Below the pieces are notes generated by a model that saw only the letters and a program-made list of their open reading frames with translations, ran no database searches and was not told the DNA's origin. Below are positions 13,213 through 25,247 of a stretch of DNA of 64,000 nucleotides, piece after piece. Each line of letters starts with the position of its first letter. Position 1 is the stretch's first letter. The stretch comes from Nannizziopsis barbatae (lineage: Eukaryota > Ascomycota > Eurotiomycetes > Onygenales > Nannizziopsiaceae): positions 3,596,001 to 3,660,000 of the forward strand of contig JACVYH010000004.1 in NCBI GenBank assembly GCA_014964245.1, given 5' to 3'. The position numbers were made by a program, and so were the translations under genes.

Positions 13213-14355
13213 CCCATAACTTGCTCTGTAATATGCTCAGGATGGCAAGCTCTTCGCTCTACCACTGCTATCCCGGTCCCCCCCAATCTTTGCCGTGCAT
13301 GCATGAGCTTGCGCCACTGATGTTGCAGTATCTCTCTCCACTATTTATCATTGGTCCCGTTCGGGCACTTGGGCGTTCGCAAAAGGGCCGCAATAAGTGT
13401 GCGCCACTCCCCAGGAGAGGCAGCCAGTTAGAATTCGAGCGGCTTCAAAACCCCAGAAGCCGCGATCTGAACCTTGCATTTCCCAGCCAGTTGGCTCGAT
13501 CCTTTTACTCCATTCTTCCTTGAATTTGCCATCGGCCCTTTGCGTCGCCCTGCATCTGTCACTGGACCAACTTGCAATCCCCAAAGCAGCAAAGTTGACG
13601 ATCCATTTCGGGAAATCGAAAGCCAGGACGCTCCGAATCAGGTGCTGGACGACCTGGGCTCCATCAGGGCTCCCAGCCAAGCGAAACAGCTGCATCATCG
13701 ATCCAGGCTGACGGTGCAGACGACAACATTCTTCTTTGAACCTGTCATGGTCGGTTCCACCAGACCCCTGGTTTTATTGTTTTTCGCCATTCTTTGCTGG
13801 ATTTGACCCAACATGGGCCTAAAAAGAGACCGGATGTGCAGGAAAGTGTGAGAACTTCCTATTGGTGGATTAATTCTTTGTGCCTCCCGAAAGACATTCA
13901 TACCTACAGTAGATACGGGCAACGGAGCAAATTGCTGACTCTCAGGTGGGCTTTTGGCGTCCGACACCTGGCTCGGTTCTAGTCTCGCACGGCCCCCCTG
14001 GCCACTTTGAGTCCGAGTCATCAACGAACTAGTCGTACAGTGGGCAAACGCTCTGCAAAGACCCTGGTTTGGTTCCAAGGGAAGGGAGTTGTGAGTGAGA
14101 ATAGCAATGCGAAGATGTAGTTAAAGCCAGGCATCGGGACCTCACAACTCGAAAGTCGTTCGTTTTTTTACTCTCCTCCTCACTCCCCAACATTGACCAT
14201 AATACCAATTGTTTGAAGCAGTCTTGCTTAGGCTTATCATAACCATACATCTAGACTCGATCATTGTTTCGTTTCATTTATTCCCGTTCCTCTCTGGCGG
14301 CCTTCTTGTTCTGGTAAAATCTTCTTCTACCTTCTGCCACCCTTGCGATCTCGCC

Positions 14356-15776
14356 ATGGTTCTCTTCACAGAGGGACCAAATAGCCATGCGTCGATAAAG
14401 CATCAAAACATTTGCTCGCCTGATCCCAAGGAGCAACTTGCGGATGGTTATTATCCTTGGGCCAATTCTCCAGTATGTGGATCATCATCATCCTGACACT
14501 TATGGTTTGTGGCTGACGTTGTAACAGCCAATAACACCTAGGAGTATAAAATCTCCCCAGCTTCCGTTCACCCATTTTGCAATGATTGCAATTGATGGGA
14601 AGGGATGCGTGCAATACCATACTTCGCAGTCCCTTGAAAGACATAGTCGTTTTATATTTTCGCCTGATGTGAAGGATAGATTCCTTCAAGCCACCGGAAA
14701 AGTTTCGAGATCTAGACTGGAGGCCCCGTCTAAGAAACGACGCCTTGAGCCAGAGGTCATAGTCCCCGATGTTACTTTGGAAGCTGTTGATCGGCTCGCA
14801 CTGAAAATCGGAGATACGGAAAGGCTCATTGATTATTACGAACAAGCATTGCGAGCCTTTCAACAGATCAACTGCCGCCAGGTTGCCAAAGCTTTCATTA
14901 AAATAATTGAGCCCAGAAAACAAGTCAAACACCCATATAATGGCGGGCGGGGGGCGACCGGAGAGAAAGGTGACCCGGAGAAGACTAAGCCAGACTGGTG
15001 GCCTGCGGGCGTAATCCACAGGGAACCAGACCATCTTAAAAAACCTGGTGAGTTATCTCGAAGTTTCCAGACTTTCACCATAATTAATATTTTGCAGAAC
15101 GTATCCGACTCTTAGTCCATATCATCCGAAATCTTCGACAGTCACACGGTATAACAACAGAGAAGCTTGAGGAAGCAGGCAGAGATGTCAAACGACAGAT
15201 CAAGCCACGCGAGAGGTGGGATATCCTCGAAGAAATCTATGCGGTTCGAAAAGTTGAGGAAAGTTATGAGCGCAATGAAATCGGTGAGGAGTCGAAGATG
15301 ACAAGTGTTCACGTATAACTTGACTGACTTGGACGGTAGACGCTGATGCTATTGTATATGTTGTCAATAGAGAGTCTAGCTCTAAGAGTGAACGGGACTC
15401 TGAGTGTTTGTCTGATTCGGGCCAGACTTGTGTTCCAGATGTATATTCCCGGTCCTTCCCAGACTTCGCTCCGTCACCGGTAGAGCAAATCAGCACACCA
15501 GTTACAACGGATGCTTGGACAATGCAGCAGTCAATATTCCATCCAATTGGGTATGCAAATGCACAAGCTCCGTTGAGCATTCAACCGCCACAAGCACCGC
15601 CACCACCACCAATGACTCAAATGACCTCGGCTTCGGAAATGCATCTGGGACTCGGGACAGTCGGTTCTCAATTCGAATATCTGCCTCTGGGAGCTCCTCC
15701 ATTTCCCTCAACAGGTGGGCTAGGCCATCCGCACCTGGTTCACCAGGGCGACGAGACGATTCCACGATACAGATGA
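14356..15776 (+). CDS. YDR124W-like helical-bundle domain protein (DUF2841)
   Basis: Four exons: 14356-14472, 14528-15047, 15098-15283, 15340-15776, giving 419 residues. The conserved core spans exon 1 to exon 3: LPFTHFAMIAIDGKG and FIFSPDVKDRFLQ, then a helical region with LKIGDTERLIDYYEQA, CRQVAKAFIKIIEPRKQ, and WWPAGVIHREPDHL joined by splicing to ERIRLLVHIIRNLR. I recognise this as the AFUB_07903/YDR124W-like helical bundle domain (Pfam PF11001), found in one to several copies in filamentous fungi. The C-terminus is low-complexity and Pro-rich. Its molecular function is unknown; one Aspergillus fumigatus relative belongs to the hrmA-associated subtelomeric cluster linked to colony biofilm form. 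No collagen-like or hrmA partner gene is present here, so the cluster role should not be carried over. The first exon was chosen because splicing restores the conserved N-terminal reading frame. Confidence 0.82.
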
Positions 15777-17118
15777 TTACCAACGGCTCTTAATTCTTCA
15801 GATTTTCCACAATCGTGTGGTATCCTTTCGCAATGTTATGCTGGGCGGGATTTGTTTCTTCAAAATTCATCGCGCTACAAAACATCCTTTACGGGTTAAT
15901 GAAGGTTGGGACAGGTGGCAGTTTTGCGTTTTTGAAAACTTTCTCTTTCTTTCTTTCATTTCCTCTTTTTTTCCCCACGCGGTTTCTTTCTATACTGCTG
16001 CTAGTGCCGAATATCTGGATTTGTTTGCTTCATGCGTTCTACCTTCTATGCACGGCTACCCGCTTTTGTCCTTGGTCAGAGTTTGCTGTACGACTCCCGA
16101 GATTTTCTATACGCGATGCATGCCGCCTAGGATCCCATTGATTATTGTTTCAGCAGGTTGGCGCTGTCGGTCAAAAGTCTGGATTCTTTTCCTCAACGTG
16201 CCTCATATTTTTGACAGGTGCACTTTTCCACTTTAATGTCGGTTGCTCATATTCACGGGAGAATGTTGATAAGACATGATAAACTTTATGATTCACAATG
16301 CAAAGGTATAGATTTACCGAGAATCATACCTAATACCACGATAAATGAAGAGAACGATACGTTTGGTATATCTGAGAGAAAACAACCTGCGATTCGGATC
16401 AAGTTTGGTAGTCAAGTTGTACTCACGTGACTGAGGTCAAAGAAGTATTGCTTAGTCATAAAGAATTAAGCGCTTTGAAAGCGGACATCACCGCGTCTAG
16501 AAGAGAGCACGTGACGACTTCCAGCTGTCGCGCCAGTTAAGCGCTGCAGCTTGTCGGTGGAGGCCTTGATTGACTGTGGTGTTGCTATTCAACAGGACAT
16601 TATTCTGAATTACCGAAGGAAATTTGATATCAATGAAGCCGTCCTTCTCCGTCAGGCTGAGCCTGTATCATACTCAATACTTTGTATAGCCTATCTCCTC
16701 CTGCGCTGCGTGGTTCTAGGCCACGTTCATGTTCTGGGGCTCCTCCAACCGTTTCATCAGCCAACGTTGAGATCTTTCTAGATTTTGCGGCATTGAAGTG
16801 ATGTTGTGACCTGTTAACGGTAACTATATCAGCGCCCCTACCCTGTCTCGTGAGCCGTACTCGGTTATCCGTCTTCGGCCCACATTTAGGCCAATAAGTC
16901 GCAGGCAGTCTTTGCTGATGGATGGTGTTCGATAGCCTCTCTTGGAATTAGACTATTTCTCGAAAACTACGGGCCGACTCGGGATACGTAATTTGAAGAT
17001 GCTATACGGACACTTTAGCGTTTGAGTCTTCGAAACATTCTCTGAAGAATCACCATTCCTAGCACTGGAAGATCTAAGGGTTTCACGCTACTGAACCGCT
17101 TGGAGGGAATAAGAAATC
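15777..17118. other. Intergenic region: YDR124W-like 3' side and SAC3 promoter
   Basis: 1.3 kb with no convincing gene. T-rich, stop-riddled sequence after 15.9 kb is consistent with a 3' UTR. Two CACGTGA sites (16424 and 16508) lie 600-700 bp upstream of SAC3. Confidence 0.6.
16424..16514. promoter_or_regulatory. Two CACGTGA E-boxes upstream of SAC3
   Basis: CACGTGA occurs at 16424-16430 and 16508-16514, the first followed by CTGA. Paired Cbf1-type sites upstream of a housekeeping gene are plausible regulatory elements. The link to SAC3 is inferred from position. Confidence 0.35.
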
Positions 17119-20100
17119 ATGTCAACTTCTACTCGGGGCTCTAAACGTGGGTCTACCGCTTCTTCGAGTCGTGGCCGCATATTTCGCGGGAGCCGGCCTT
17201 CTTCTAGAGCAGACAACACCAAAGGGTCTTCGGCTGAGGGCCCGCAAGCAAACATGTCTGGAATGAAGACTGGTCGTGGTAAAGGGGATGGTCAACCGCA
17301 GGGCTCCAGAGGCCAAGGTCATCCATTTTACACTGGGACGCGAGCCGAAAATGTTCCAACATCGAATCCGTTTTCCAAAGGTGAAATTACTTATACCAAT
17401 TGGTAAGCTTAATTATTGGTATGCTAATTTCTAGTATCTAGGTATGACATGCAATAAACCCCACAAGCAGATCGAACCATTCCAACCTAGCGTTCACAGG
17501 CTTTAATAATAGAAAAGCGCAATCAGCATCGCCTTTTGGACGTCCCGCCATGGGCAATACATCAATCGACCGGTCAAGAGATCCGCGTCGTAACCGTGGG
17601 CATCAATCAGAAAACCTGTTGCAGCCATCTGTCAATGGTCAAGACTATATGGGTCGCTATGAACAGGTAACCCTCCATTGATCAAAGTCTTCGTTCTTCT
17701 GGTCGTGTCTCTGTCCTGGAAATTGACCAGCTAATGTGTCTAGTTAAAACGCGAACGTACAAAACAACGTACTGATGCCATAAACAATGGCTTGATGGCG
17801 GACCCAGACCAGCCCACCTCTCTCAATCGAGCTATTACCCCAGCCGGTATTTGTACAGACATGTGCCCCGAATTCGAAAGGGTGGAAAGGATTGTTCAGA
17901 AAATGGTGGATAAAAGTGAAAAGGTGAGCACTGCCGTTTTATCCGAGATTTGAACTAACCCCCAATTCATATTCACCAGTCTCTGAATCCGGAGACTGGA
18001 CAGTCTGAGACTGCGGAGGCCAGAATGATCAAGAGATTTAGGAGATCGGCCGCCGGTTATGACGAACAGCTTCCATCGGATATCAGAACTCCCAACACTC
18101 TTTTGCAAACACTAAACTACATACTCCGATACGTGATCAGTGATGATGAATGCCTCGGGGCTGTCCACAAGTTTGTTTGGGATCGAACCCGATCAATCCG
18201 GAATGATCTTTCTATTCAACAGCTCACACAGCAGCAAGATGTTGAGATTGCAGTGAAATGTCTTGAAAGAATTGCTCGTTTTCACATCTTGTCACTTCAT
18301 CTGCTGTCAAACCCTGCCAACACAGAGCAATTTGACCATCATCAAGAACGCGAACAACTCAACAACACACTGCTATCCTTATTATACTACTATGACGACA
18401 ACTTAGGAACAATACGCTTTCCGAATGAAGACGAATTTCGAGCATATTACATCCTCTTTTCAATTCATGACCAAAGACCTGATTTGGAAACGCGTGTACA
18501 AAAATGGCCTCGGGAACTTCACCGGTCCCCTCGTATCCAGGTAGCCATGGAGCTCTTTGCGGCTGCCGGGAATGCTTGGGAGTATCAAGGAGTTCTCGAC
18601 GCACGGAGGCCAAATGCAATAGCCCAGGGCTTTTATTCTCGGTTTTTCAACCTCCTTCGTTCGAAAAGTGTTTCCTACTTAATGGCATGTATCGCAGAGA
18701 TTTATTTTAACCAAGTTCGCCAAACCGCAATCCGTTCGATTTGGAAAGCATACTGTCGCCAACCACTCTCACAGCAGCACAAAAACCAAGAATGGACAAT
18801 TGATGAACTCATGAATGTACTTTGCTTCGACACCGAAGACGAAACAGCTCAATTTTGTGAAGATCAAGGTCTCCACCTAGCAACCGATCCCGAAGGACAA
18901 ACTTACCTCGACTGGGGAAACAACCCAATTGACTCTATTGGTATGCAAATTCGAACTTTTCGGCACTTATATCCTGTCTAGTATCGCACTTCCAGCGTCG
19001 GAGTGGTTTCCGTTCTTGTTCTAACATCTCGATAGCATTCCAGCCGTCTTCGAGACAGATTTTCTCGAGAACTTTGACTGAGTCCAAACGATATGGTAGA
19101 ACGCTTGCGGCAGTCATCCTAGGCATGAACGTTTCACAAGCGCTTAAACATGGGATGATCAACAAGTTCCTTCTCCGTACAGATTCAGAGTCGATAACGC
19201 ACTCATCTATCGAAGGCGCACAAGAAAGCCTTTTCGTGAGCGACGATGAAGTCGAACCAAAACAGGAACACGTACAAAATTTAGTTCCCAGTTCCCAGAA
19301 CTCACCACCGACAACCCAATCTATATTCTCTCGACCAGCCGAAATTGTCAAACACCAGGCCTCCACAAACCCCTTTCTGAAGCAGCTTCAGGAAACAGCC
19401 GCTCCCTCTTCACAATCTCCATTTCCATTCTCGGCTACCGCATCTCCCTTTTTTCCAGCAAACTCTCTAGAGGTATGCGCTTCTTCGGCTCAACTCCTTT
19501 CCCTACTGAATTTATGTTTTCAGCTGGACAATTTACTTCAACATTTTGAACTCAAAGACTGACAACGGCATGAAACCATAGTCGAAACCTTCGCAGCATG
19601 CCTCATTGGGGACGCCGCCAGCCGAACGCTCGCCGTTTGGAACTCCCAAATTGGATTCACAAAGCCCGTTCCCCAATGCCGCATTCGGATCATTTGCGTC
19701 GGCATCTGAATCAGGCTTTAGTCACTTTCCCCCCAGCACTACCCAAAACACCACTATTTTTCAGCCAGCATCCTCTACCAAACAGAGCTTCGGAGTTCCA
19801 TCTGCACCTGAAGCTGTCTCCTTTGGATTGCCTAGCTCGCAGCCCGATAGCCTCGACGGACAACAGAAAACCCCGCTCTTTGCTTCTCCTCTGGGAAATG
19901 AGGCGGAATCGACTCCAGCATTAGCACAAACAGCAGCTCAAGCATTCGGCATATTTTCGGGCCCTCCAATAAGCTCCTCTGCAGCGACGAATACGCAAAA
20001 AGGCCGTGACATCAAACCGGACTTTGTTTCTAACCAGTTTCTCGGCACAGGTGGCAAGGAGACACCCAAATCGTTGTTTTCCTTTTCCTCGGAAGGTACA

Positions 20101-21459
20101 TTACCCTCCACGTCAGCCAATGGTGATAAACGTAAGGCCAGAAATTCTGTCTCGGGGTTTCCAGTTGAAATACTAACATACGCAAGCTAAACCAACGTTA
20201 TCCCAGCCCTCTACTTGGCCACAAAGCGGGCCGAGTCCTTTTTCAACGATTGGCACGTCACAAATATTCAATTCTCCGGCCTCGTCCACGACCCCTCAAA
20301 CGTCTTCTCCATTTTCGTTCTCATCAAACCCATCGTTCAACGCACTTTCCCAATTTCAGTCTTCCAGCTTCAATGGCCCTAACCTGCAAGGTATGAAATT
20401 CCTTTCTTAACCAACATTTGACTCTATTTTTTGCAGCGCGTTCGTCGTTGTACTGATTAATTTCCTTTAGCTCCCGGTGCCAACTTCGGATCAGGTTTGC
20501 CGTCCGAACTCACTTCCGGCAAAAAGTCTTCGGAAACGTTTGAGCAGAAGGAAGAACCACCAACACCTCGGACCGATGATCAAAATGGGATATTGGAGAA
20601 CAAGAAGATAGAGATGGAGAAGAATAAATTAGTAAAAGAAGAAACCACCAAGAAAGAAGCAGCGAGGCGCGAATTCGAGAGAGTTCGAAAGGAGAAATTG
20701 GAAAAAGAGGCTGCGCGGCAGGAAGATGAACGCCGAGAAAAGGATTTGAAGGAGAAGAAAGAAGCCGCAGAAAGGGAAGCAGCACGGAAAGAGAAGGCTA
20801 TAAAGCAACAGGAGGAGGAGATACAAGCCGCGCGGAAGGAGATCGAAAAAAGAAAAAAAGCCGAGGACAAAGCCACCGCAAAAGAAGCTGCTCGAAGAGA
20901 AGCTATCGAGAAAGAAGTTATAAAGCGTAAAGCGCTAGCCGATTCGAATGAGGAGGAAAGTCGGAGTAAATCCAAAGTCGCAAGGTTGAATCCGAAACAG
21001 GTCCTCACCGTTGAGGAATTATTAGCCCTCGAACTATCAAGACAGAAAACTGCGCCCCCAAAATCTCGTCCAGAACGGAAATCCTTGATAGATGAAGACG
21101 AATTACTATTCAGTGCAGCACGGATGGCCGGTAGGGAATTGTCGCAGGTCGGTTTATTTGACGGGCTGGTGTGTCAGAATCAGAGTACTGTGTCTCGACC
21201 GACGACACCATCTTCGTTTTCGTCATCTATCATTGCACGAGCCAGCGAAGTCGGCAAGAGCACCGATGTCGAGGGTCCTCATACCACGGTAAATGGTTAT
21301 ACAGTCGCCTTAGCACCGCAAACGCCACTTGGACTGGGGAGAACCCTTTCTCGTACAGAACAAAGAATCCGACTGACTGGTGCGAGAGGACTTGCTTATA
21401 AACCTATAGATGCCAAGGGTAAATCGACAAGTTCCAAGCGAAAAGGCTTATTTCAATAA
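17119..21459 (+). CDS. SAC3: SAC3/GANP-family mRNA export protein (TREX-2 scaffold)
   Basis: Eight exons: 17119-17380, about 17491-17666 (the acceptor could also be at 17500), 17744-17923, 17980-18940, 19036-19472, 19582-20131, 20187-20390, 20471-21459, giving about 1252 residues. The order is an Arg/Gly/Ser-rich N-terminus, the SAC3 entry motif GICTDMCPEFERVER with KRFRRSAAGYDEQLPSDIR, and the SAC3/GANP helical PCI-like domain (YILRYVISDDE..., then the winged-helix end FCEDQGLHLATDPEGQ). A long region rich in SPF, PFG and FG motifs follows, then a strongly charged coiled coil of Glu/Lys/Arg/Ala (roughly 20590-20950), and a C-terminal segment with MAGRELSQVGLFDGL. In the family, Sac3 scaffolds Thp1, Sem1, Cdc31 and Sus1 at the nuclear pore and couples transcription to mRNA export. 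The exon 1 donor was chosen at 17380 because it keeps frame with exon 2. Confidence 0.9.
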
Positions 21460-22041
21460 TCCGCAATCTATACATGCCATCTTTTATTACGTTTAGTTGG
21501 CACTTTGGTGTTTGGTATTGGAGCGAACTTATGTGTGGCGTCGCTTTTGGGGCGCTTTGGTTGGCATTTGATGTTGAGAAGCATTGACATAGGCGTCTAC
21601 CTGATCATTTGAATCGGATTTCTTGTATACATGGATCTCTTTCCATATTCGCGTGTCTCTAGGCAAATAATTGGTACCATCAGATGATCATAGCCCCCTA
21701 GACCCTAGTAAGGAATAAGGGACGTATCGTAGCACGTAGAATATGCTAACACACGGCTCAATTCGAACTTGTGTTCTGGTTGCTTGGCCAGGCGAAACTA
21801 GTAGTGAACAAACAACGCATGGATGTTAGATGGCCACCTATGGCAGCCTAACTAGTTAAACGTGAAACCATCCACTTTCAACCAACTCACGCAAGATCTG
21901 GGCATGTTCTGCCACCAATGCATATTCAACTGATCATTCTACTTCATCTCCTTGCTACCCTCCCTCCCGCGATCCTAACCGGCGTGATTCTTTATATTAC
22001 AGTCCTGTCTCTCTAGGGTCTCTCGTCCAACCACAGCCACA

Positions 22042-23275
22042 ATGAGGATTGCTACACTGCAATTTTCTCCCTGTTTGGGGGATGTCGAGGGCAACATCAA
22101 GCGTGCAGACGAACTTTTAAGAAATGCGCAGCAATTACATGGAGATGCTATGCGAAATTTGGACCTTTTGGTCCTTCCAGAGATGGTGTTTAGTGGTATG
22201 TATATGACTTTGTTCTGAGAATCAAGAACCTTCCATTAGAGATCCATGGCATTCTGTTTCAACCTCACTACAGACTTTCTCAACTTGAGATGAAAAGAAA
22301 TAGAGAGGCTCGATTGGTAGGAATCAAATGCTCAAGCATCTGGCATAGAAGCAGTGGTGGCCCTTTTCTCGATAGGCAACGCGCTACATGTCTTCTGTTT
22401 CTGACACGTTGATAGGTTATAATTTTTCCTCTCTGAATACTATCAAACCCTATCTCGAGCCTACAGAGGCAGGGCCATCATCTGATTGGGCTCGCTCCAC
22501 TGCTCGCAGGCTGGGCTGTGCGGTGTCCGTTGGATACCCAGAGATCAAAACCACCGTTCAAGAAAGCAAAACAGAGGCAGGGCACGGTGGGGATGATCAG
22601 AAACGCTTCAATTCAGTCCTTATTGTGGATTCTCTGGGAAATACTTTGAAGAATTACCAAAAACGTTTTCTCTACTATACAGACGAACCTTGGGCATTGG
22701 AAGGAGAGAATGGCCCAGGCAACTTTTCCTTGAAAATCTCTCCACGGCCGGAGAAAGAAGGAAATCCTTACAGCGTAGCAGCTACCGCTGGTATATGTAT
22801 GGATATTAGCCCGTATAAATTCACCGCGCCTTTTACCGCCTACGAGTTTGCCACGCATGTTCTGGAAAGTGGTGCAAAACTGGTCATTCTCTCCATGGCA
22901 TGGCTCTCACTTCTTGAGTCTGAACAATTGGCTGAGCACCCGCTCGACGCAGACATGGACACCTCCCGGTATTGGATCTCGAGGTTTTGGCCTTTAATTG
23001 ATAGAGAAATGCCAGACGGCGAAGAAATCATCGTCGTCTTTGCGAACAGGAGCGGCGAGGAGGAAGGTATGGAGGGAAAGGACACAGCAAGATATGCAGG
23101 AACAAGCTGTGTAATCGGCTTTCGAAAGGCAAGCGTTCAAAATGAAGACTATTTTGACGTCGAAATAGTAGTTTGGGATAGGCTTGGCCGGCGTCAGGAG
23201 GGTGTATGTTTGGTAGATACGGAATCCCCTCCGAAGTTGAATCTCAGGGCAGTTAATCAAAACAGAGAGGAATAA
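22042..23275 (+). CDS. NTA1: Protein N-terminal amidase, nitrilase superfamily (NTA1-like)
   Basis: Two exons, 22042-22195 and 22416-23275, separated by a 220-bp intron, long for this window; 337 residues. The start MRIATLQFSPCLGDVEGN matches the carbon-nitrogen hydrolase fold. The catalytic triad is visible: Glu47 in LVLPEMVFSGYNF (completed by the splice), Lys134 in YQKRFLYYTDEPWA, and Cys179 in AGICMDISPYKF. In the known NTA1 family the enzyme deamidates N-terminal Asn and Gln, making the secondary destabilising residues of the N-degron pathway. Compared with other nitrilase branches, the YTDE and ICMDISP contexts favour NTA1. It is convergent with GAL1. Confidence 0.87.
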
Positions 23276-23663
23276 GCCCGCTTGACGTTCTGGAAATGGG
23301 AATGAGAACCAGTCCTGCTGAATTGCGTAAGCGAACCCGAGTGGAATATGGGTGTGACTGGTTGTCAGGCTAGTTAAAATTAAATGTATAAAGGGGCTCT
23401 ATTACAATCAATGAACATGAGCCCTTCGTACCCGGCGGGATCCTGCGAGAGAGTGGTGATGCAATGATATCAAGGACTGCCGTCTTTAGGGAACGGACTA
23501 TTTATCTTGAACTCATGTTTGCCCAGAAGGGCTGAATTCTTCTTGCCCAACACAAATAAATTAAACATTATTACTCGTTTATTTAACATCTGATATGGCA
23601 GTGCCAGAAATCCTAAGTAGCTCATTAGTACTAAGCGCAGCCTACTTAGTAGGGAGACTACAC

Positions 23664-25247
23664 TTACAGGAATGACCCGCTAGAAGGTTTACTAATGACC
23701 ATGGCTTCCTTAAGCTTTTCATCACTTAAATCTGGGAATCGTTTATCGTAATATTCTCTCTTCAGAGCCGATGTGACGCTTTCTATTTTTGACTGCGCGA
23801 CCATATGAACCGTGCATCCACCCCAGCCAGCACCGGTTAGACGGCTACCATATGATCCGGCACGTAATGCTATTTCACACATTTCGTTCACCTCAGGGCA
23901 TGAGCAGTCGTACAGTGTACGGCAAGATTCCTGTGATTCGTTCAACAGCTGGCCGAGGTAGTCGATTCCATGCTCGTTGAGATGATTGGCTCTAGTAAGC
24001 CGATCTGTAAAGTCCAGTACTCTCCGTGCTTCCTTAAAACAATGAAGCGCACGCTGGCGTAGTAAGAAGCGTTCAGCGTGAACAGGGAAGGCCGAGAGAA
24101 ACGTCGACTCCAACTCTGCGACTGTAAGCCCAAGAATATCTGATATCTCTTCACGGGTATATCCTTGCTCCTGGGTCAGAATGTCCATGACTCCAAGGAT
24201 GATCGAGTCAAGTTGATACTCAAGGGGGTCATCGAAACGGCCTTCTTTTTGCATCAATTCATGATGATAGGTTCGGAGACTGTAACCTAGGGAGCTAGAA
24301 TCTTTTGGGAGGTCAATGTTGTGAAATTTCGCCAGTACCAAAGCGGCAAGTGTGCATTCTGCCACCCTTAAATTGTAATGTTTTGGGGCAGTTTCGGCTT
24401 TGTTTGATGTAATAAAACTTTGGGCTACTAAAAAAGTTACCTCTGACTCTGTTTCTGGGATAGGCACATATTCGATTCGTAATTTGGGGTAGAAGTGCAC
24501 ATATAGCAAATATCCGCGACGAGAAAAGATAGATGCCGCCTGGTCCATGCTAAAGAGATGTAAGTGATCACTCGTTCTGAGATGTCAAGCAGGCTTAACT
24601 CACCCTCCTGAGTATACCCCGACCGAACGCTCGGAGACCAGTGAAATATCCAAAAGATCTTGTTTTGATATATCATGGGTGCCGTGGGCTTTCACCATAG
24701 CCAATGCACTAGCACAGACAAATGCTGCACTACTGGAGATACCGCCACCTGGAGGGACATTTCCGTCCACTAGAATTTTCATGGTGCGAGGTTCAAACCC
24801 ATTATCATTCGATTTCTTGCGGAGGAACTTAAGGGCTACTAGCAAGCCTGCTTTGAAATAATTCGCCCAGTCATGCTTGCTGGCATCGATATCGATATCA
24901 CGACCACTCGGGACAGTAAATTCACAAGAAGGAAACTTCTCATTGGTGTTTGAAAGCTGAACAGAACCGTCTTTGGTGTTTGCGGGTATAGACTTCACAG
25001 CAATCAGGACGTCGACACGCAGCGCAGTGGGTAGGACGTCATAGAGCGAATAATCAATATGTTCGCCAATAATGTTTACTCTTCCAGGGCTCCTTGCGAC
25101 GAAATCTGGAGACTGGTCATAGAGCTGTCTGAAACGTTGAGTGAAGTTGGTCCATCTTGTGTGTTGATCTATTGCGACCGCGCCCTCATGTTCACTGTCT
25201 GCAGGATAGACGTCTGCGAGTGATTGAGTTTGCGGGACTTTTTCCAT
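23664..25247 (-). CDS. GAL1: Galactokinase
   Basis: Two exons on the minus strand: 25247-24604 and 24549-23664, with a 54-bp intron; 509 residues, normal for fungal galactokinases. GHMP-kinase hallmarks are in order: the galactokinase signature SPGRVNIIGEHIDYSLYD (residues 53-70), the ATP-binding loop PPGGGISSSAAF (166-176), the catalytic region GVYSGGMDQAAS with Asp217 (formed exactly across the splice junction), and the C-terminal GAGWGGCTVHM motif. It phosphorylates galactose to galactose-1-phosphate, the first committed step of the Leloir pathway in the cytosol. No other GAL gene is adjacent. The open frame continues about 87 codons upstream, but that part lacks conservation, so MEKVPQTQ is taken as the start. 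A GAL3-like sensor is less likely because the SS dipeptide of GGGISSSAA is intact. Confidence 0.95.

Larger units (their letters stand above)
6370..14355. other. Gene-poor 8-kb stretch
   Basis: No ORF here has a recognisable domain or a convincing exon structure. Open frames are short, overlap on both strands and have atypical composition. What the stretch does hold: TA/TG simple repeats with self-complementary runs (about 9808-9822 and 10775-10812), a TTTTTC microsatellite (12640-12684), and several TACGGAGTA/TACTCCGTA palindromes (10820, 11105, 11140, 12724-12739, 13197-13212). A cluster of minus-strand open frames at 7.5-8.8 kb is listed separately. I see no transposase or reverse transcriptase motif. 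It may contain long UTRs, noncoding RNA or decayed elements. Confidence 0.6.

Noticed and set aside
13348..14078. Two minus-strand frames of 116 and 127 residues
   Set aside because: No recognisable domain, no splice join and atypical composition; probably noncoding.
6370..14355. Transposon hypothesis for the gene-poor stretch
   Set aside because: No transposase, reverse transcriptase or long terminal or inverted repeats were found by eye; kept only as an open possibility.
14366..15034. Minus-strand frame of 222 residues
   Set aside because: Antisense to the YDR124W-like exons, with no domain.
20580..21008. Minus-strand frame over the SAC3 coiled coil
   Set aside because: Antisense shadow caused by the Glu/Lys repeats.
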